From the NCBI GenBank assembly GCA_963828715.1, contig CAWHFX010000001.1, forward strand, positions 186,001-250,000: a stretch of DNA of 64,000 nt, in the 5' to 3' direction. The first letter of the stretch is position 1, and each line of letters begins with the position of its first letter. Of the stretch, positions 34,150-43,189 are shown one piece after another. Source of the DNA: JAQGMV01 sp963828715. GTDB taxonomy: Bacteria; Pseudomonadota; Gammaproteobacteria; Burkholderiales; SG8-41. Under the pieces are notes generated by a model. The model did no database searches, was not told where the DNA came from, and saw nothing but the letters and a program-made list of their open reading frames with translations. The position numbers were made by a program, and so were the translations under genes.

Positions 34150-34347
34150 TTACGCGAGGACGCGGGCGACAGCCGCCGGCAACGTGACCACGGGCATGAC
34201 GGGCTGCAGGCCCACTCGGGTCAATCCCTGCGACAGCCACAGCAGCAGCGCTATCAGCGTTCCGCCCGGAAGCAGCAACTCGATGAGGAGGTAGGGGCCG
34301 AGGCTGCGGAGCTTCGGGAGCAGGTTCTTGAGGGCTGTCGCGTTCAT
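34150..34347 (-). CDS. Small hydrophobic protein, 65 residues
   Basis: ATG at 34347 with GGAAAG upstream. One strong membrane segment, YLLIELLLPGGTLIALLLWL, then an amphipathic tail (VMPVVTLPAAVARVLA). The LPGGT phrase in the helix is typical of small uncharacterised membrane proteins in Burkholderiales. Function unknown. Confidence 0.6.
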   Translation of the reverse strand: MNATALKNLLPKLRSLGPYLLIELLLPGGTLIALLLWLSQGLTRVGLQPVMPVVTLPAAVARVLA

Positions 34348-34623
34348 CGTCTTGCTTTCCGGCGGGTCGAATCCCGCATTGACTGACTACAGCCGCGAGT
34401 CTAGAGATGCCCGGTAATCCCTCAATTTCCCCATGGAAACAGTATTGTTTCAATTTGTTTCAACCCCTGCGCCAGAAGCACGAGGATGTTGGGACAAACC
34501 GCCTCTCTGCCCTAGCCCTCGTACACTCGGACGAGAGTTCTAACCTAATGACCATCCGAATGTCACGTTCACGGGGACCCCGCCGCTCCGCGGCCTCCGC
34601 TCACCGCCAGCACGTCGGTTCTA
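34348..34623. other. Gene-free gap with an inverted repeat
   Basis: No gene is evident. GAAACA-GTAT-TGTTTC at 34436-34451 is a perfect 6-bp inverted repeat, and TGTTTCAA is directly repeated at 34446-34453 and 34456-34463. This could be an operator for the small membrane protein (minus) or exonuclease III (plus). It is AT-rich relative to its surroundings. Confidence 0.4.
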
Positions 34624-35394
34624 ATGAAAATAGCTACATTCAACGTAAACAACGTCAACAAGCGGCTCCCGAATCTGCTCGAGTGGCTTGCGGTTGCCTC
34701 TCCGGACGCGGTCTGCCTGCAGGAAACGAAATCCACGGACCGCGATTTCCCGGTGGGTGCCCTGCGCGAGGCCGGCTACGGGGCGGTCTGGCATGGGGAG
34801 AAGACATGGAATGGCGTCGCGATCCTCGCACGCGAGGCGGAGCCCATCGAGAGCCGCCGCGGACTCCCTGGGGATGCTTCGGACAAGCAGCCCCGATACA
34901 TCGAAGCGGCCGTCGGAGGCGTACTGATCGGCTGCCTGTATGCGCCCAACGGCAACCCGCAGCCGGGCCCCAAGTTCGATTACAAGCTCGCGTGGCTCGA
35001 CCGGCTGATCGCGCACGCCGCCCAGCTCTACGCATCGGGACTGCCGATCGTGCTCGCCGGCGACTACAACGTCGTACCCACTGCGGAGGACATCTATCGG
35101 ACGACCTCCTACGACCGGGACGCCCTCCTGCAGCCCCGGAGCCGTGCGGCATTCGAGAAACTGCTCGCGCAAGGCTGGACCGACGCGCTTCGCACGCTTC
35201 ACCCCGGCGAGACCATCTACACGTTCTGGGATTACATGCGCAATCGCTGGGCGCGCAATGCGGGATTGCGCATCGATCACCTGCTGCTGAGCCCGGCCGT
35301 CGCGCCGCGCCTGCTTGATGCTGACGTGGACCGCTGGCCGCGTGCCATCGCAAATGCCAGTGACCATGCGCCGGTGTGGATAACGCTGCGCTGA
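34624..35394 (+). CDS. xthA: Exodeoxyribonuclease III
   Basis: Protein of 256 residues, normal for ExoIII. KIATFNVNNVNKRLPNLLEWL and CLQETK (metal-binding E34) start the EEP fold; GDYNVVP contains the catalytic Asp and Asn; YTFWDYMRNRWARNAGLRIDHLLLS and SDHAPVW (catalytic Asp-His) end it. It removes AP sites and 3' blocks in base-excision repair. ATG at 34624; a housekeeping gene between catabolic clusters. Confidence 0.95.
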   Translation: MKIATFNVNNVNKRLPNLLEWLAVASPDAVCLQETKSTDRDFPVGALREAGYGAVWHGEKTWNGVAILAREAEPIESRRGLPGDASDKQPRYIEAAVGGVLIGCLYAPNGNPQPGPKFDYKLAWLDRLIAHAAQLYASGLPIVLAGDYNVVPTAEDIYRTTSYDRDALLQPRSRAAFEKLLAQGWTDALRTLHPGETIYTFWDYMRNRWARNAGLRIDHLLLSPAVAPRLLDADVDRWPRAIANASDHAPVWITLR

Positions 35395-35452
35395 AGAGGC
35401 GCCGCATGCTATTACTGGCAGCCTGATTGAGCGCATCCGAAAGGGAACATTC

Positions 35453-36349
35453 ATGGAAAGCAGAGGGAAGCAGTTCAAGGCACTGATCGAGGCGCCGGAG
35501 ATTCTCGTCATGCCCGGTGTGTACGACGGGTACACCGCACGCCTGGCGGAGTGGGCCGGCTTCAAGGCGGCGTCGATCTCCGGCGCGGGCGTGTCCGAAA
35601 GCCGTCTCGGCTGGGTCGATCGCGGCGTGCTCACGTTCGATGAAAACCTCGCCAATGCTCACCGGCTCGCCGACTGCACCGAGAATCTGCTGCTGCGCGT
35701 CGATGCCGACACCGGCTACGGCAATGCGCTCACGATCCATTTCGTCGTGCGAGCCTTCGAGAAGGCGGGCATGGCGGCGCTCATGTTCGAAGACCAGGTG
35801 TGGCCGAAACGCTGCGGACACATGAGAGGCAAATCCTGCGTGCCGGCGGAAGAGATGGTGCAGAAAGTGAAATCGGCGGTCGATGCGCGCCGCGACCCGG
35901 ACTTCGTCATCGTCTCGCGCACGGACGCGGCCGGGCCACACGGGGTAGACGAGGCGATACGACGCCTCAACCTCTACGCCGAGGCGGGCGCCGATGCGCT
36001 CTACGCCGATGCGCTGCTCTCGAAAGAAGACATCGCGAAGGTGGCGAAGAACGTTCCGAAGCCGCTCATCGTCAACATGGGTCTGGGCTTACGGTCCCGT
36101 AACACGACGCCGCTCATGTCGCCGAAGGAGCTGCAAGGCATGGGCGTCGCGGCGGTCGCGTATCCGCGCCTTCTCTCCACGGCTGCGTTGAAAGGCATGA
36201 TGAACGCGATGGCCGTGTTCAAGCAGGACGTCGTGCGCGAGAACCGCGTCGTGGATCGGCCGGACCTCCTCGTTTCATTCGACGAGTTGAACGACCTCAT
36301 GGGAATGCGCTATATCGACGACATCGAAGCGCGCTTCGTGGGCGGCTGA
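35453..36349 (+). CDS. Isocitrate lyase/PEP mutase family C-C lyase
   Basis: Protein of 298 residues. LVMPGVYDGYTARLAEWAGF is the usual N-terminal barrel start, VDADTGYGN at 83-91 binds metal, and KRCGH at 119-123 is the catalytic signature with the cysteine base. Length and motifs fit 2-methylisocitrate lyase, oxaloacetate decarboxylase or dimethylmalate lyase; the sequence alone does not decide. A small membrane protein gene follows after 21 bases. Confidence 0.9.
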   Translation: MESRGKQFKALIEAPEILVMPGVYDGYTARLAEWAGFKAASISGAGVSESRLGWVDRGVLTFDENLANAHRLADCTENLLLRVDADTGYGNALTIHFVVRAFEKAGMAALMFEDQVWPKRCGHMRGKSCVPAEEMVQKVKSAVDARRDPDFVIVSRTDAAGPHGVDEAIRRLNLYAEAGADALYADALLSKEDIAKVAKNVPKPLIVNMGLGLRSRNTTPLMSPKELQGMGVAAVAYPRLLSTAALKGMMNAMAVFKQDVVRENRVVDRPDLLVSFDELNDLMGMRYIDDIEARFVGG

Positions 36350-36370
36350 CGGCCAGCGCGGGAGACGCAA

Positions 36371-36514
36371 ATGAAACGTAAGCGGCGGGTCGGGAACCGA
36401 ACAGGCGACTCGGGCCGCTTCGCCATCAGTTTCGCGGGCTGGATCGGCATCGGCCTGATCGTTCTGGGCGTCGCCTATTTCGTTCTGTTGCTGGCCGCAT
36501 CACACGCGTTTTAG
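36371..36514 (+). CDS. 47-residue single-helix membrane protein
   Basis: ATG at 36371 with GGGAG upstream. A basic N-terminus (KRKRRVGNRTGDSGR) precedes one clear transmembrane helix, WIGIGLIVLGVAYFVLLLAA, ending in SHAF. It is not similar to a family I know. The clean ribosome site, positive-inside charge and stop make it a likely real gene, perhaps expressed with the lyase upstream. It is convergent with the PrpD gene. Confidence 0.6.
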   Translation: MKRKRRVGNRTGDSGRFAISFAGWIGIGLIVLGVAYFVLLLAASHAF

Positions 36515-36529
36515 CGCGGGCCGCAGTCG

Positions 36530-37928
36530 CTACGACGAGAGAATCGCCTCCAGCCGCTCGCGTCCGCCCGGCTGATCCATGCCGAGCACGGCGGTCATGA
36601 TTTCGTTCGCCCGTGTTTCTGCTACCGGCGAGCGCAGCGTTGTCCCTGAATTTACGTGCGATGTCGTCGCTGGTCAGCGGACGGTCCGACGAGCCGCGGT
36701 TGATGCCCTCGCGGTGCCGGACTTCGCGTCCGTCGCGAAGGAGTGCGATGACTTCGCCCGAGAAGTATTTCGGATAGCCCGAATCGGGATCGACGGCATG
36801 TTCGACGCGGGAAGCAAGCGCGAGCACGCCCGGATCGGCGATCGCCCGCGGTTCGAGCTCCTGCAGGGAGAAGCGTCCGCGGATGAAGCCGCTCGCGACG
36901 GCGTACGGCAGGCTGAATTGCGCCGCGTAGCTCGACTGCGGTGTGCGCCGGGTCGCAACCGGTTCGCACACGATCTGAACGGCTTCGCGCGGCACCAGGA
37001 CGCGTACCGATTCGATGTCCTCGGCTTTGAGGTCGTACTTGCGTGCGAGCGCCGCCGCCGCATCGATGCTCGCATGCAGGTGCAGGCAGGCGGGGATCGG
37101 CTTGATCGCCACGTTCGTCGTCTCCCAGATCTCCCCGAGCTTAGCGGTCGCAGCACTGAGATCGCAGCTTTCGAAACGCGGCCCGAGGTGTGCGCGATAG
37201 AGCCCGTAGTCGCCTTCGTATGCCTCGCGCGGACCCGTGAAGCCATGTTTCGCGAGCGCGGCCGCGGTCACGCCGGCGGCAGCGCCCCAGCCCGGATGCA
37301 GACGCTTCGACCCCGATGCATCGCGGTTGAACTGGCGGCTGCTGCTCGAGCCGGTGCTGAGCGCGATGCCTTGCGCCATCACCATCTCGCGTTCGCTTAG
37401 ACCATAGAGCTTGCCCGCGATCAGCGCGCCCGAGAACGCGGCGAGCATGCCGGTCGGATGGAATCCGGCTTCGTGGAGTGCGCCTCGAGCCACCATGCCG
37501 AGCCGCGCGGCGACTTCGGTCCCGAGCACGAATGCGGCGAGCAGGTCGCGCCCGCTCGCGCTTGCGTGCGAGGCAACGCCGAATGCACAGGGGAAGCAGC
37601 TAGAGGTGCTGTGAACGACGCCCTCCGGATGCGTATCGTCGTAATCGAGCCCGTGCACGAGGACGCCGTTCATCACGATGGCGTCGCGCACCGGCAGACG
37701 TTCGCGTATGCCGATCACGACGCCGTTGCCGCTGCCGAACATCGCAAGTCCTTCGAACGCGGCCCGCGCGTACTCCTGACGGGTCGAGGCGAGCGCGATC
37801 CCGACCGCATCGAGGATCAGGTACTTCGCGCGCTCGAGCACCGCAGGCGGAATGTCTTCGTAGCGCAAGCCCGCGGCAAATCGAGCGAGCCGTTCGGAGA
37901 TGGTACTTTTCGAAGCGTCAGTCGACAT
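36530..37928 (-). pseudogene. MmgE/PrpD family protein, frameshift near C-terminus
   Basis: From the ATG at 37928 (a GTG at 37934 is also in frame): LARFAAGLRYEDIPPAVLER and VLVHGLDYDDTHPEGVVHST (active-site motif with His-Asp-Tyr-Asp-Asp), then NRDASGSKRLHPGWGAAAG and FSLPYAVASGFI. Conservation reaches ARKFRDNAALA, where one extra base near 36626 shifts the frame; without it the protein ends VAETRANEIMTAVLGMDQPG and stops at 36530 (about 465 residues). Only about 30 C-terminal residues are affected, so a sequencing error is a strong possibility. 2-methylcitrate-dehydratase-like. Confidence 0.85.
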
Positions 37929-38000
37929 GATCACTCGGTCATTACCTGCGTCGGATACAGAACAGCCCGACGTCGAGCCGGCTCGATTCGACGCGCATCG

Positions 38001-38993
38001 TCAATCGACCTTCGCGCCGGAGGCTTTGATCACTTTCGCCCACTTTGCGATCTCGGACTCGATATACGACCGGAACTGCGCGGGCGTGGACGGCATGGCC
38101 TCGACACCCGCGGCAAAGAACTGCTTCTTCACGTCTGCGGATGCGAGCGCAGCACCGATTTCGCGATTGAGCTTTTCGACGATCGCGTTCGGCGTCCCTG
38201 CCGGCGCGAGCACGCCTTGCCAGATGCTTGCTTCGAACCCGGGCAGACCTGATTCCGCGATGGTCGGCAGGTCGGGGGCGAGCGGCGAACGTTTAGCGGA
38301 CGAGATGCCGAGTGCCTTGACGCGTTTTGCGCGTATGTGTTCGAGCGCGGTGGAGGTCGCGTTGAACATGACCTGGATATTGCCGGCCATGAGATCCGTC
38401 GTCGACTGCGCGACGCCCTTGTATGGCACGTGCACGAGATCGATGCCGGCCTGCGTTTTCAGAAGCTCCATGATGATGTGCGGCGAACTCCCGCTGCCGC
38501 CGCTGCCGTAGTTGAGCTTACCGGGACGCGATTTCGCGAGCGCGATCAGCTCGCGGACGTTCCTGACCGGCACTGACGGATGCACCATGAGCACCATCGG
38601 TGCGGAGCTCACGAGCGAGATCGGTGCGAAATCCCTGACGAGGTCGTACCCGGGCTTCGAATACAGGCTCATGTTGATCGCGTGCGTGTTGGTCCCGAGC
38701 ACGATGTTGTAGCCGTCGGCGGGCGAGTGCGCGGCGATCTCCGCTCCGATATTGCCGCCCGCACCGCCGCGGTTGTCGATCACCAGCTGCTGGCCGAGCG
38801 CAGGACCCATCTTCGCACTCAGGATGCGCGAGACGACGTCGCCGTTGCCACCCGCTGCGTAGGGGACGATGAGGCGGATGGGCTTCGACGGATAGCTCTC
38901 GCTCTGCGCGATGGCACTGGCGGAAAGCAGTGTGAGCGCGGCCGAGCCGATGAACTTCACCAGAAACTCGGTTGCCGCTTTGTGCCGGCTCAC
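38001..38993 (-). CDS. Bug/TctC family solute receptor (4 of 9)
   Basis: Protein of 330 residues. The signal peptide GSAALTLLSASAIAQ precedes SYPSKPIRLIVPYAAGG. VIDNRGGAGGNIGAEIAA, HSPADGYNIV, HVPYKGVAQSTTDLMAGNI and LAPAGTPNAIVEKL are present. The start overlaps the DUF4387 stop (ATGA), so it is third in an AtuA-DUF4387-Bug operon and most likely binds the acid those proteins process. Confidence 0.94.
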   Translation of the reverse strand: MSRHKAATEFLVKFIGSAALTLLSASAIAQSESYPSKPIRLIVPYAAGGNGDVVSRILSAKMGPALGQQLVIDNRGGAGGNIGAEIAAHSPADGYNIVLGTNTHAINMSLYSKPGYDLVRDFAPISLVSSAPMVLMVHPSVPVRNVRELIALAKSRPGKLNYGSGGSGSSPHIIMELLKTQAGIDLVHVPYKGVAQSTTDLMAGNIQVMFNATSTALEHIRAKRVKALGISSAKRSPLAPDLPTIAESGLPGFEASIWQGVLAPAGTPNAIVEKLNREIGAALASADVKKQFFAAGVEAMPSTPAQFRSYIESEIAKWAKVIKASGAKVD

Positions 38994-39298
38994 GGAATCT
39001 CGATCCCCATCAGCGGTGCATACTGCTGGCCGCCATGACTGTCGCTGTCGAGCGGATCGCCCTGGAAGTACGGGCGCGGAATCGTCGCCTTGATTGCCCG
39101 CGCGTGATCGCAGAAGAAGAACTTTACGTCCGATGACGGCAGCGAATAGAGGTTCGCCACCACCTCGCGGCTTATTCTTCCCGACTGCTTCACCCTTTCG
39201 TAGCGCTCCGCGTCGTCGAACATGATGTCGAACGTGAGCTCGAACGGACCGGCGTTCTTGCTGCGGATCAGGCGTGCAAGCTCTGCAAGCTGAGTCAT
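38990..39298 (-). CDS. DUF4387 protein (AtuA partner)
   Basis: Protein of 102 residues. LIRSKNAGPFELTFDIMFDD and SLPSSDVKFFFCDHARAIK with PRPYFQGDPLDSD are characteristic of DUF4387, which is found fused to or next to AtuA-like proteins. The ATG at 39298 overlaps the AtuA stop by four bases, which supports a two-subunit enzyme. Function is unknown; by association, degradation of acyclic terpenes or other branched acids. Confidence 0.88.
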   Translation of the reverse strand: MTQLAELARLIRSKNAGPFELTFDIMFDDAERYERVKQSGRISREVVANLYSLPSSDVKFFFCDHARAIKATIPRPYFQGDPLDSDSHGGQQYAPLMGIEIP

Positions 39299-40692
39299 GC
39301 GGCTCTCCTCCCGACCTGCGCGCCCCCGACGTCGACGAGGTCCATGCGGAACATCTCGTGGGGATCGTCCGGCTCGACCACGTGATTCACGTTGAACTTG
39401 TAGATGGCGCCGCGATCGGTGTGGTTGTAGGGACACGCGAGCGCCGTGATGAGGCCGCTCCATTCGGGAATCGGCAAATGAAGCGCCTGGTGGCGTGTTA
39501 CACCCGCTATCGTGCTCGCGATTTCCTGCGTCGGCGCCGTCACTTCGAAGACGAGACACAGCTCGTGTGAACGGATCTCCTTCACCGGCTCGAGCGGGCC
39601 CATCGTGCCGTTCTTGCCATAAACCCGCACGTTGAAGAGGTACTGATCCGGCCTGAGCTTGTCGCCGTAGATCATGTCGATGCGCGCCTTGATCTTCTCG
39701 TCCAGACGGGCAAGCCAGTCGTCGATCTGGCGGATTATGAACGGATCGCGCACCGAACCGAGCAGAATGCTCTGATAGCCGACCTTCTCGGCGCCTTCGA
39801 GCTTCACCGTGTACCGGGGCGCGTGAATGAACTTGCTGCCCGTGACCTTGACCGCCGTGTCGTTGATCGCCTCGTATTGCGAGTCGGTGAGGTCCAGCGT
39901 GCCGGAGCATTCCACGAGTCTGAATGGATCGCCGTTCTCGTACAGGCTGTGCGATGCGATGCTTTGTGGGGTGCAGCGCAGTTCGGGGTTGGGCGCTTCG
40001 ACCACGAAGTGATCCTTGCGGATCCACGCGAACATGCAATCGGGCGTCTTGCGATTCACGACCGCCGCCGCGCCGCACTCGAGAATCTTGCCGGCGTGCC
40101 ATGCCATGCCTTCCGGGAAGCCGTGCATGACCGGCAGCGAGGCGAAGATCGCGGTGTCGCTCGCTCGACCGGCAAGCACGACATCGGCCCCCGCCTGAAC
40201 CGCCTTGATGAACGGCTCGGCGCCCATCATGCCGACGATGTGCTCGCTGCGATCGATCGTCGCTGCGTCGAAGTGCGGCGCGGGAGAGAGCGGCTTGATG
40301 CGGCCTTCGCCCAGTCTCTTTTTCAGATAGTGCTTGTCCTGCTCCGCGTAAACCAGCGCAAGTTTGAAGCTCAATCCTTCACGTGCCGCGATGTCCCTGA
40401 TGATGTCGGCGACGAGGTCTACCTGACCGTCCGCACCGCCCGTGCCCGCACTGCCGATGAGCATCGGCACGCCCAGACGCCGCGCGCCTTTGATCGCGAT
40501 GCGCAGATCGCGCTCGATGGCGGCCTTGGGAAACGCCGTGCGCCCGGAACCCAGATACGCCGGACCGGGATCGGTCGATCCGGCATCGACGCCGATGAAG
40601 TGCGGTTTCAGCGCGAGCGCACGCTCGAACGAGCTTTCGAGAAAGCCCGAACCGCAGGCGCCCGTGGGCGACAGCACGCGTATCTCATCCAT
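39295..40692 (-). CDS. AtuA family protein (DUF1446)
   Basis: Protein of 465 residues from the ATG at 40692, preceded by CGGAG. VLSPTGACGSGF, FIGVDAGSTDPGPAYLGSG and PMLIGSAGTGGADGQVD are the conserved N-terminal blocks; ADVVLAGRASDTAIFA and ECGAAAVVNRKTPDCMFAW follow. AtuA was named from acyclic terpene (citronellol/geraniol) utilisation in Pseudomonas, but most members of this branch sit with Bug receptors and have no known reaction. It is divergent from an MmgE/PrpD gene 67 bases away. Confidence 0.88.
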   Translation of the reverse strand: MDEIRVLSPTGACGSGFLESSFERALALKPHFIGVDAGSTDPGPAYLGSGRTAFPKAAIERDLRIAIKGARRLGVPMLIGSAGTGGADGQVDLVADIIRDIAAREGLSFKLALVYAEQDKHYLKKRLGEGRIKPLSPAPHFDAATIDRSEHIVGMMGAEPFIKAVQAGADVVLAGRASDTAIFASLPVMHGFPEGMAWHAGKILECGAAAVVNRKTPDCMFAWIRKDHFVVEAPNPELRCTPQSIASHSLYENGDPFRLVECSGTLDLTDSQYEAINDTAVKVTGSKFIHAPRYTVKLEGAEKVGYQSILLGSVRDPFIIRQIDDWLARLDEKIKARIDMIYGDKLRPDQYLFNVRVYGKNGTMGPLEPVKEIRSHELCLVFEVTAPTQEIASTIAGVTRHQALHLPIPEWSGLITALACPYNHTDRGAIYKFNVNHVVEPDDPHEMFRMDLVDVGGAQVGRRAA

Positions 40693-40759
40693 TTGTGAAC
40701 TCCGATCATCTGCCAAAGGCGCATTCTATAATCGAAGGGATATCCAATCCGAAACGTCG

Positions 40760-42136
40760 ATGAATCAAACGACAGTCAGCCCTCTTCAGGAAAGCCGCAC
40801 GGCGACCATAGCCGCGCTCGTCTGCGCCGTCAGGCATGACGCGTTCGACGAAACGGCGCTTTCGGCTGCGAAGCTGCTCATCGCCGACGGGATCGCCGTC
40901 GCTGTCGCGGGCAGCGCGGAACAGGCGCCGCGACTCGTCGCCGCTCATGTGCGCGACATGGGTTGCCGTGAAGCGAGCTCGGTGTGGAGCTTCGGCTTCA
41001 GGACAGCGCCGATGCAGGCGGCGTATGCGAACGCCGTTGCCATGCACGTGCTCGACTTCGAACCGATGTCGAGTCCGCCCACGCATGCCTTGTCACCCAC
41101 GCTGCCGGTCGCACTCGCGCTCGGTGAGGCGCTCCGCACGAGCGGGCGCGAAATCGTGACGGCGTGTGCGAAGGGATTCGAGATGCAGGGCCGCGTGCTG
41201 CTTGCCTCCAGCCATGATCGCGGTTCGCTGCCGTTCCACACGCCCGGCGTCGTCGGGGTGATGGGCTCGGCTGTTGTGGCCTCGCATCTGCTCGGGCTCG
41301 ACGCGAAACAGCTTGCGAACGCGCTCGGGATCGCGGCGTCGCGTTGCGCCGGTCTTTCCGCCAACACCGGTTCGATGGTGAAGTGCACCCACTGCGGTAA
41401 CGTGGCTGCGGCAGGCCTCGAGGCGGCCATGCTGTCGAAGCGCGGCTTCACCGCGCATCCGGACATATTCGGAGCCGACCACGGTTACGTGCACACGTTC
41501 TTCCCGAAGCACTTCGACTACGACGTCCTGTTCCAGTTTGGGAAGCCGTTCCGTTTTGTCGATCCGGGGATGGCGGTCAAGTTCTTTCCGTCGAAGTATC
41601 CGACGCATTTCGCGATTGCCGCGGCGCTGGCGTTGCGCGACGTGGTGCGTAATCCCGACGACATCGTGCGCATGCACATCGATACACCGGAGATTACGGA
41701 TGCGGACCGGCCGCAGCCGCGCTCGGGCCTCGAAGGCAAGTTCAGTTTCCAGTACACGGCCGCTGCGGCGTTGCTCGATGGCCGCGTCGGTATCGAAAGC
41801 TTCACCGATGATCGGCGCTTTCGTGACGACATGGTCCGGCTGCTCGCGAAGATCGAGCTCACGCGCGATCCGACGCGCTCGCGGGATACAAGCAACATGC
41901 AGGTGTCGATCAGCGTCACGCTGCGCGACGGTACCGCGCACAAGCGCACGTGCGATCATCCGCCCGGGTCGTGGGGCCATCCGATCGATCGCAATATGCA
42001 CAACGCGAAAGTGCGAAGCTGTCTTGGCGTACGTTTCTCGAATGACAAGATCGAGCACGTCCTCGAATTCGTCGGCGCGCTGGACCGGCTGGCAGCAGAC
42101 GACGTGCAGGATCTGATGGCGCTCCTGCGGGAGTGA
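40760..42136 (+). CDS. MmgE/PrpD family protein (intact)
   Basis: Protein of 458 residues from the ATG at 40760; a long in-frame extension overlaps the divergent AtuA gene. The active-site region reads AVAMHVLDFEPMSSPPTHAL, with the usual HxxDYDD changed to HVLDFEP, so specificity must differ from PrpD. VKCTHCGNVAAAGLEAAML and KFFPSKYPTHFAIAAALAL are family blocks. TATAAT at 40727 may be its -10 box. The next receptor gene overlaps its stop (GTGA). Confidence 0.88.
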   Translation: MNQTTVSPLQESRTATIAALVCAVRHDAFDETALSAAKLLIADGIAVAVAGSAEQAPRLVAAHVRDMGCREASSVWSFGFRTAPMQAAYANAVAMHVLDFEPMSSPPTHALSPTLPVALALGEALRTSGREIVTACAKGFEMQGRVLLASSHDRGSLPFHTPGVVGVMGSAVVASHLLGLDAKQLANALGIAASRCAGLSANTGSMVKCTHCGNVAAAGLEAAMLSKRGFTAHPDIFGADHGYVHTFFPKHFDYDVLFQFGKPFRFVDPGMAVKFFPSKYPTHFAIAAALALRDVVRNPDDIVRMHIDTPEITDADRPQPRSGLEGKFSFQYTAAAALLDGRVGIESFTDDRRFRDDMVRLLAKIELTRDPTRSRDTSNMQVSISVTLRDGTAHKRTCDHPPGSWGHPIDRNMHNAKVRSCLGVRFSNDKIEHVLEFVGALDRLAADDVQDLMALLRE

Positions 42137-43107
42137 CCGCTTTACTTACGCGAACCATGCAACGAACTGACATCCATGCCGTTCTTGTCGTGGCATTCCT
42201 CGCAACGACCGCGCACGCACAGGACTATCCTGCCGCCAAACCGCTGCGCATTCTGACGTCGCAACCGGGCAGCGGCAGCGACATCATGGCGCGTATCGTG
42301 GCGGACCGCCTGCCGGCTGCGTTCGGCCAACGCGCGATCGTCGACAATCGCGGCATCCTCGCACCGGAGCTTGCAGCGCGCGCCCCCGCCGATGGGTATA
42401 CGGTGCTTTTCTACAGCACACCGCTGTGGGTGTCGCCGCTGATGCGCACGACTGTGCCGTGGGATGCGCTGCGCGATTTCGCGCCCGTGACCCTTGCGGT
42501 CAACGGCCCCAACCTCCTGGTCGTGCACCCGTCCGTCCCCGCGAAGTCGGTGAAGGAGCTGATCGCGCTCGCCAGGGCGCGGCCAGGAGATCTCAACTAC
42601 GGCTCGGGCTCGGCGGGTTCGACTTCGCATCTGTCGGCCGAGCTCTTCAACGCGATGGCCAAGGTGGACATGGTGCGTGTGCCCTACAAAGGCGTAGGAC
42701 CGGCGCTGCTGGGGCTGCTCGGAGGTCAGGTGCAGGTCCTGTTTCCGTCCGTGAGCTCGGGCCTGCCCTACATGAAGATGAATCGGATTCGCGCGCTCGC
42801 CGTGGCCAGCGCAAAACCGTCGAGTCTCGTGCCCGGTCTGCCGACCATCGCGTCATCCGGCGTGCCGGGATTCGAATCCGACACGCCTCTCGGGGTGTTC
42901 GTACCGGCGGGAACGCCGACTCGGGTGATCGAGCGCCTCAACGGCGCGATCGTAGGCTTGCTGAACAATCCCGACACGAAGAAGCTTGTCCTGGCACAAG
43001 GTGCTGAGGTCGTCGCGAGCTCACCGGCGGAATTTGCCACGACTCTGAAGGCGGAGATCGCGCGCTGGGGTCAGCTCATCCGCAGCAAAGGCCTGAAAGA
43101 AGAATGA
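42133..43107 (+). CDS. Bug/TctC family solute receptor (5 of 9)
   Basis: 324 residues from a GTG at 42133 overlapping the PrpD stop, or 316 from an ATG at 42157 that gives a more usual signal peptide (VLVVAFLATTAHAQ). LRILTSQPGSGSDIMARIVAD, APADGYTVLF, RVPYKGVGPALLGLLGGQV and FVPAGTPTRVIERL are the family blocks; the mature start KPLRILTSQ is less typical than YPSKPIR. Coupling to PrpD suggests a shared substrate. Confidence 0.92.
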   Translation: MTALLTRTMQRTDIHAVLVVAFLATTAHAQDYPAAKPLRILTSQPGSGSDIMARIVADRLPAAFGQRAIVDNRGILAPELAARAPADGYTVLFYSTPLWVSPLMRTTVPWDALRDFAPVTLAVNGPNLLVVHPSVPAKSVKELIALARARPGDLNYGSGSAGSTSHLSAELFNAMAKVDMVRVPYKGVGPALLGLLGGQVQVLFPSVSSGLPYMKMNRIRALAVASAKPSSLVPGLPTIASSGVPGFESDTPLGVFVPAGTPTRVIERLNGAIVGLLNNPDTKKLVLAQGAEVVASSPAEFATTLKAEIARWGQLIRSKGLKEE

Positions 43108-43189
43108 AACGCCGAGCGCGTACATGTCGTGTAACGCACCGTGGCCACGCCGGTCCGCCAGCGTGACCGCACAGACGAAGGAGATGTGA

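Noticed and set aside
34360..34385. GGGTCGAATCCCGC resembling a tRNA T-arm
   Set aside because: No acceptor, D or anticodon arms can be formed around it.
34436..34475. TTTCAACCCC and repeated TGTTTCAA resembling a CRISPR repeat end
   Set aside because: Only one partial unit, no regularly spaced copies and no cas genes.
40704..40732. Sigma-70 promoter with TATAAT at 40727 for the PrpD gene
   Set aside because: The -10 is perfect, but no acceptable -35 lies 16-18 bases upstream, so I mention it only in the gene note.
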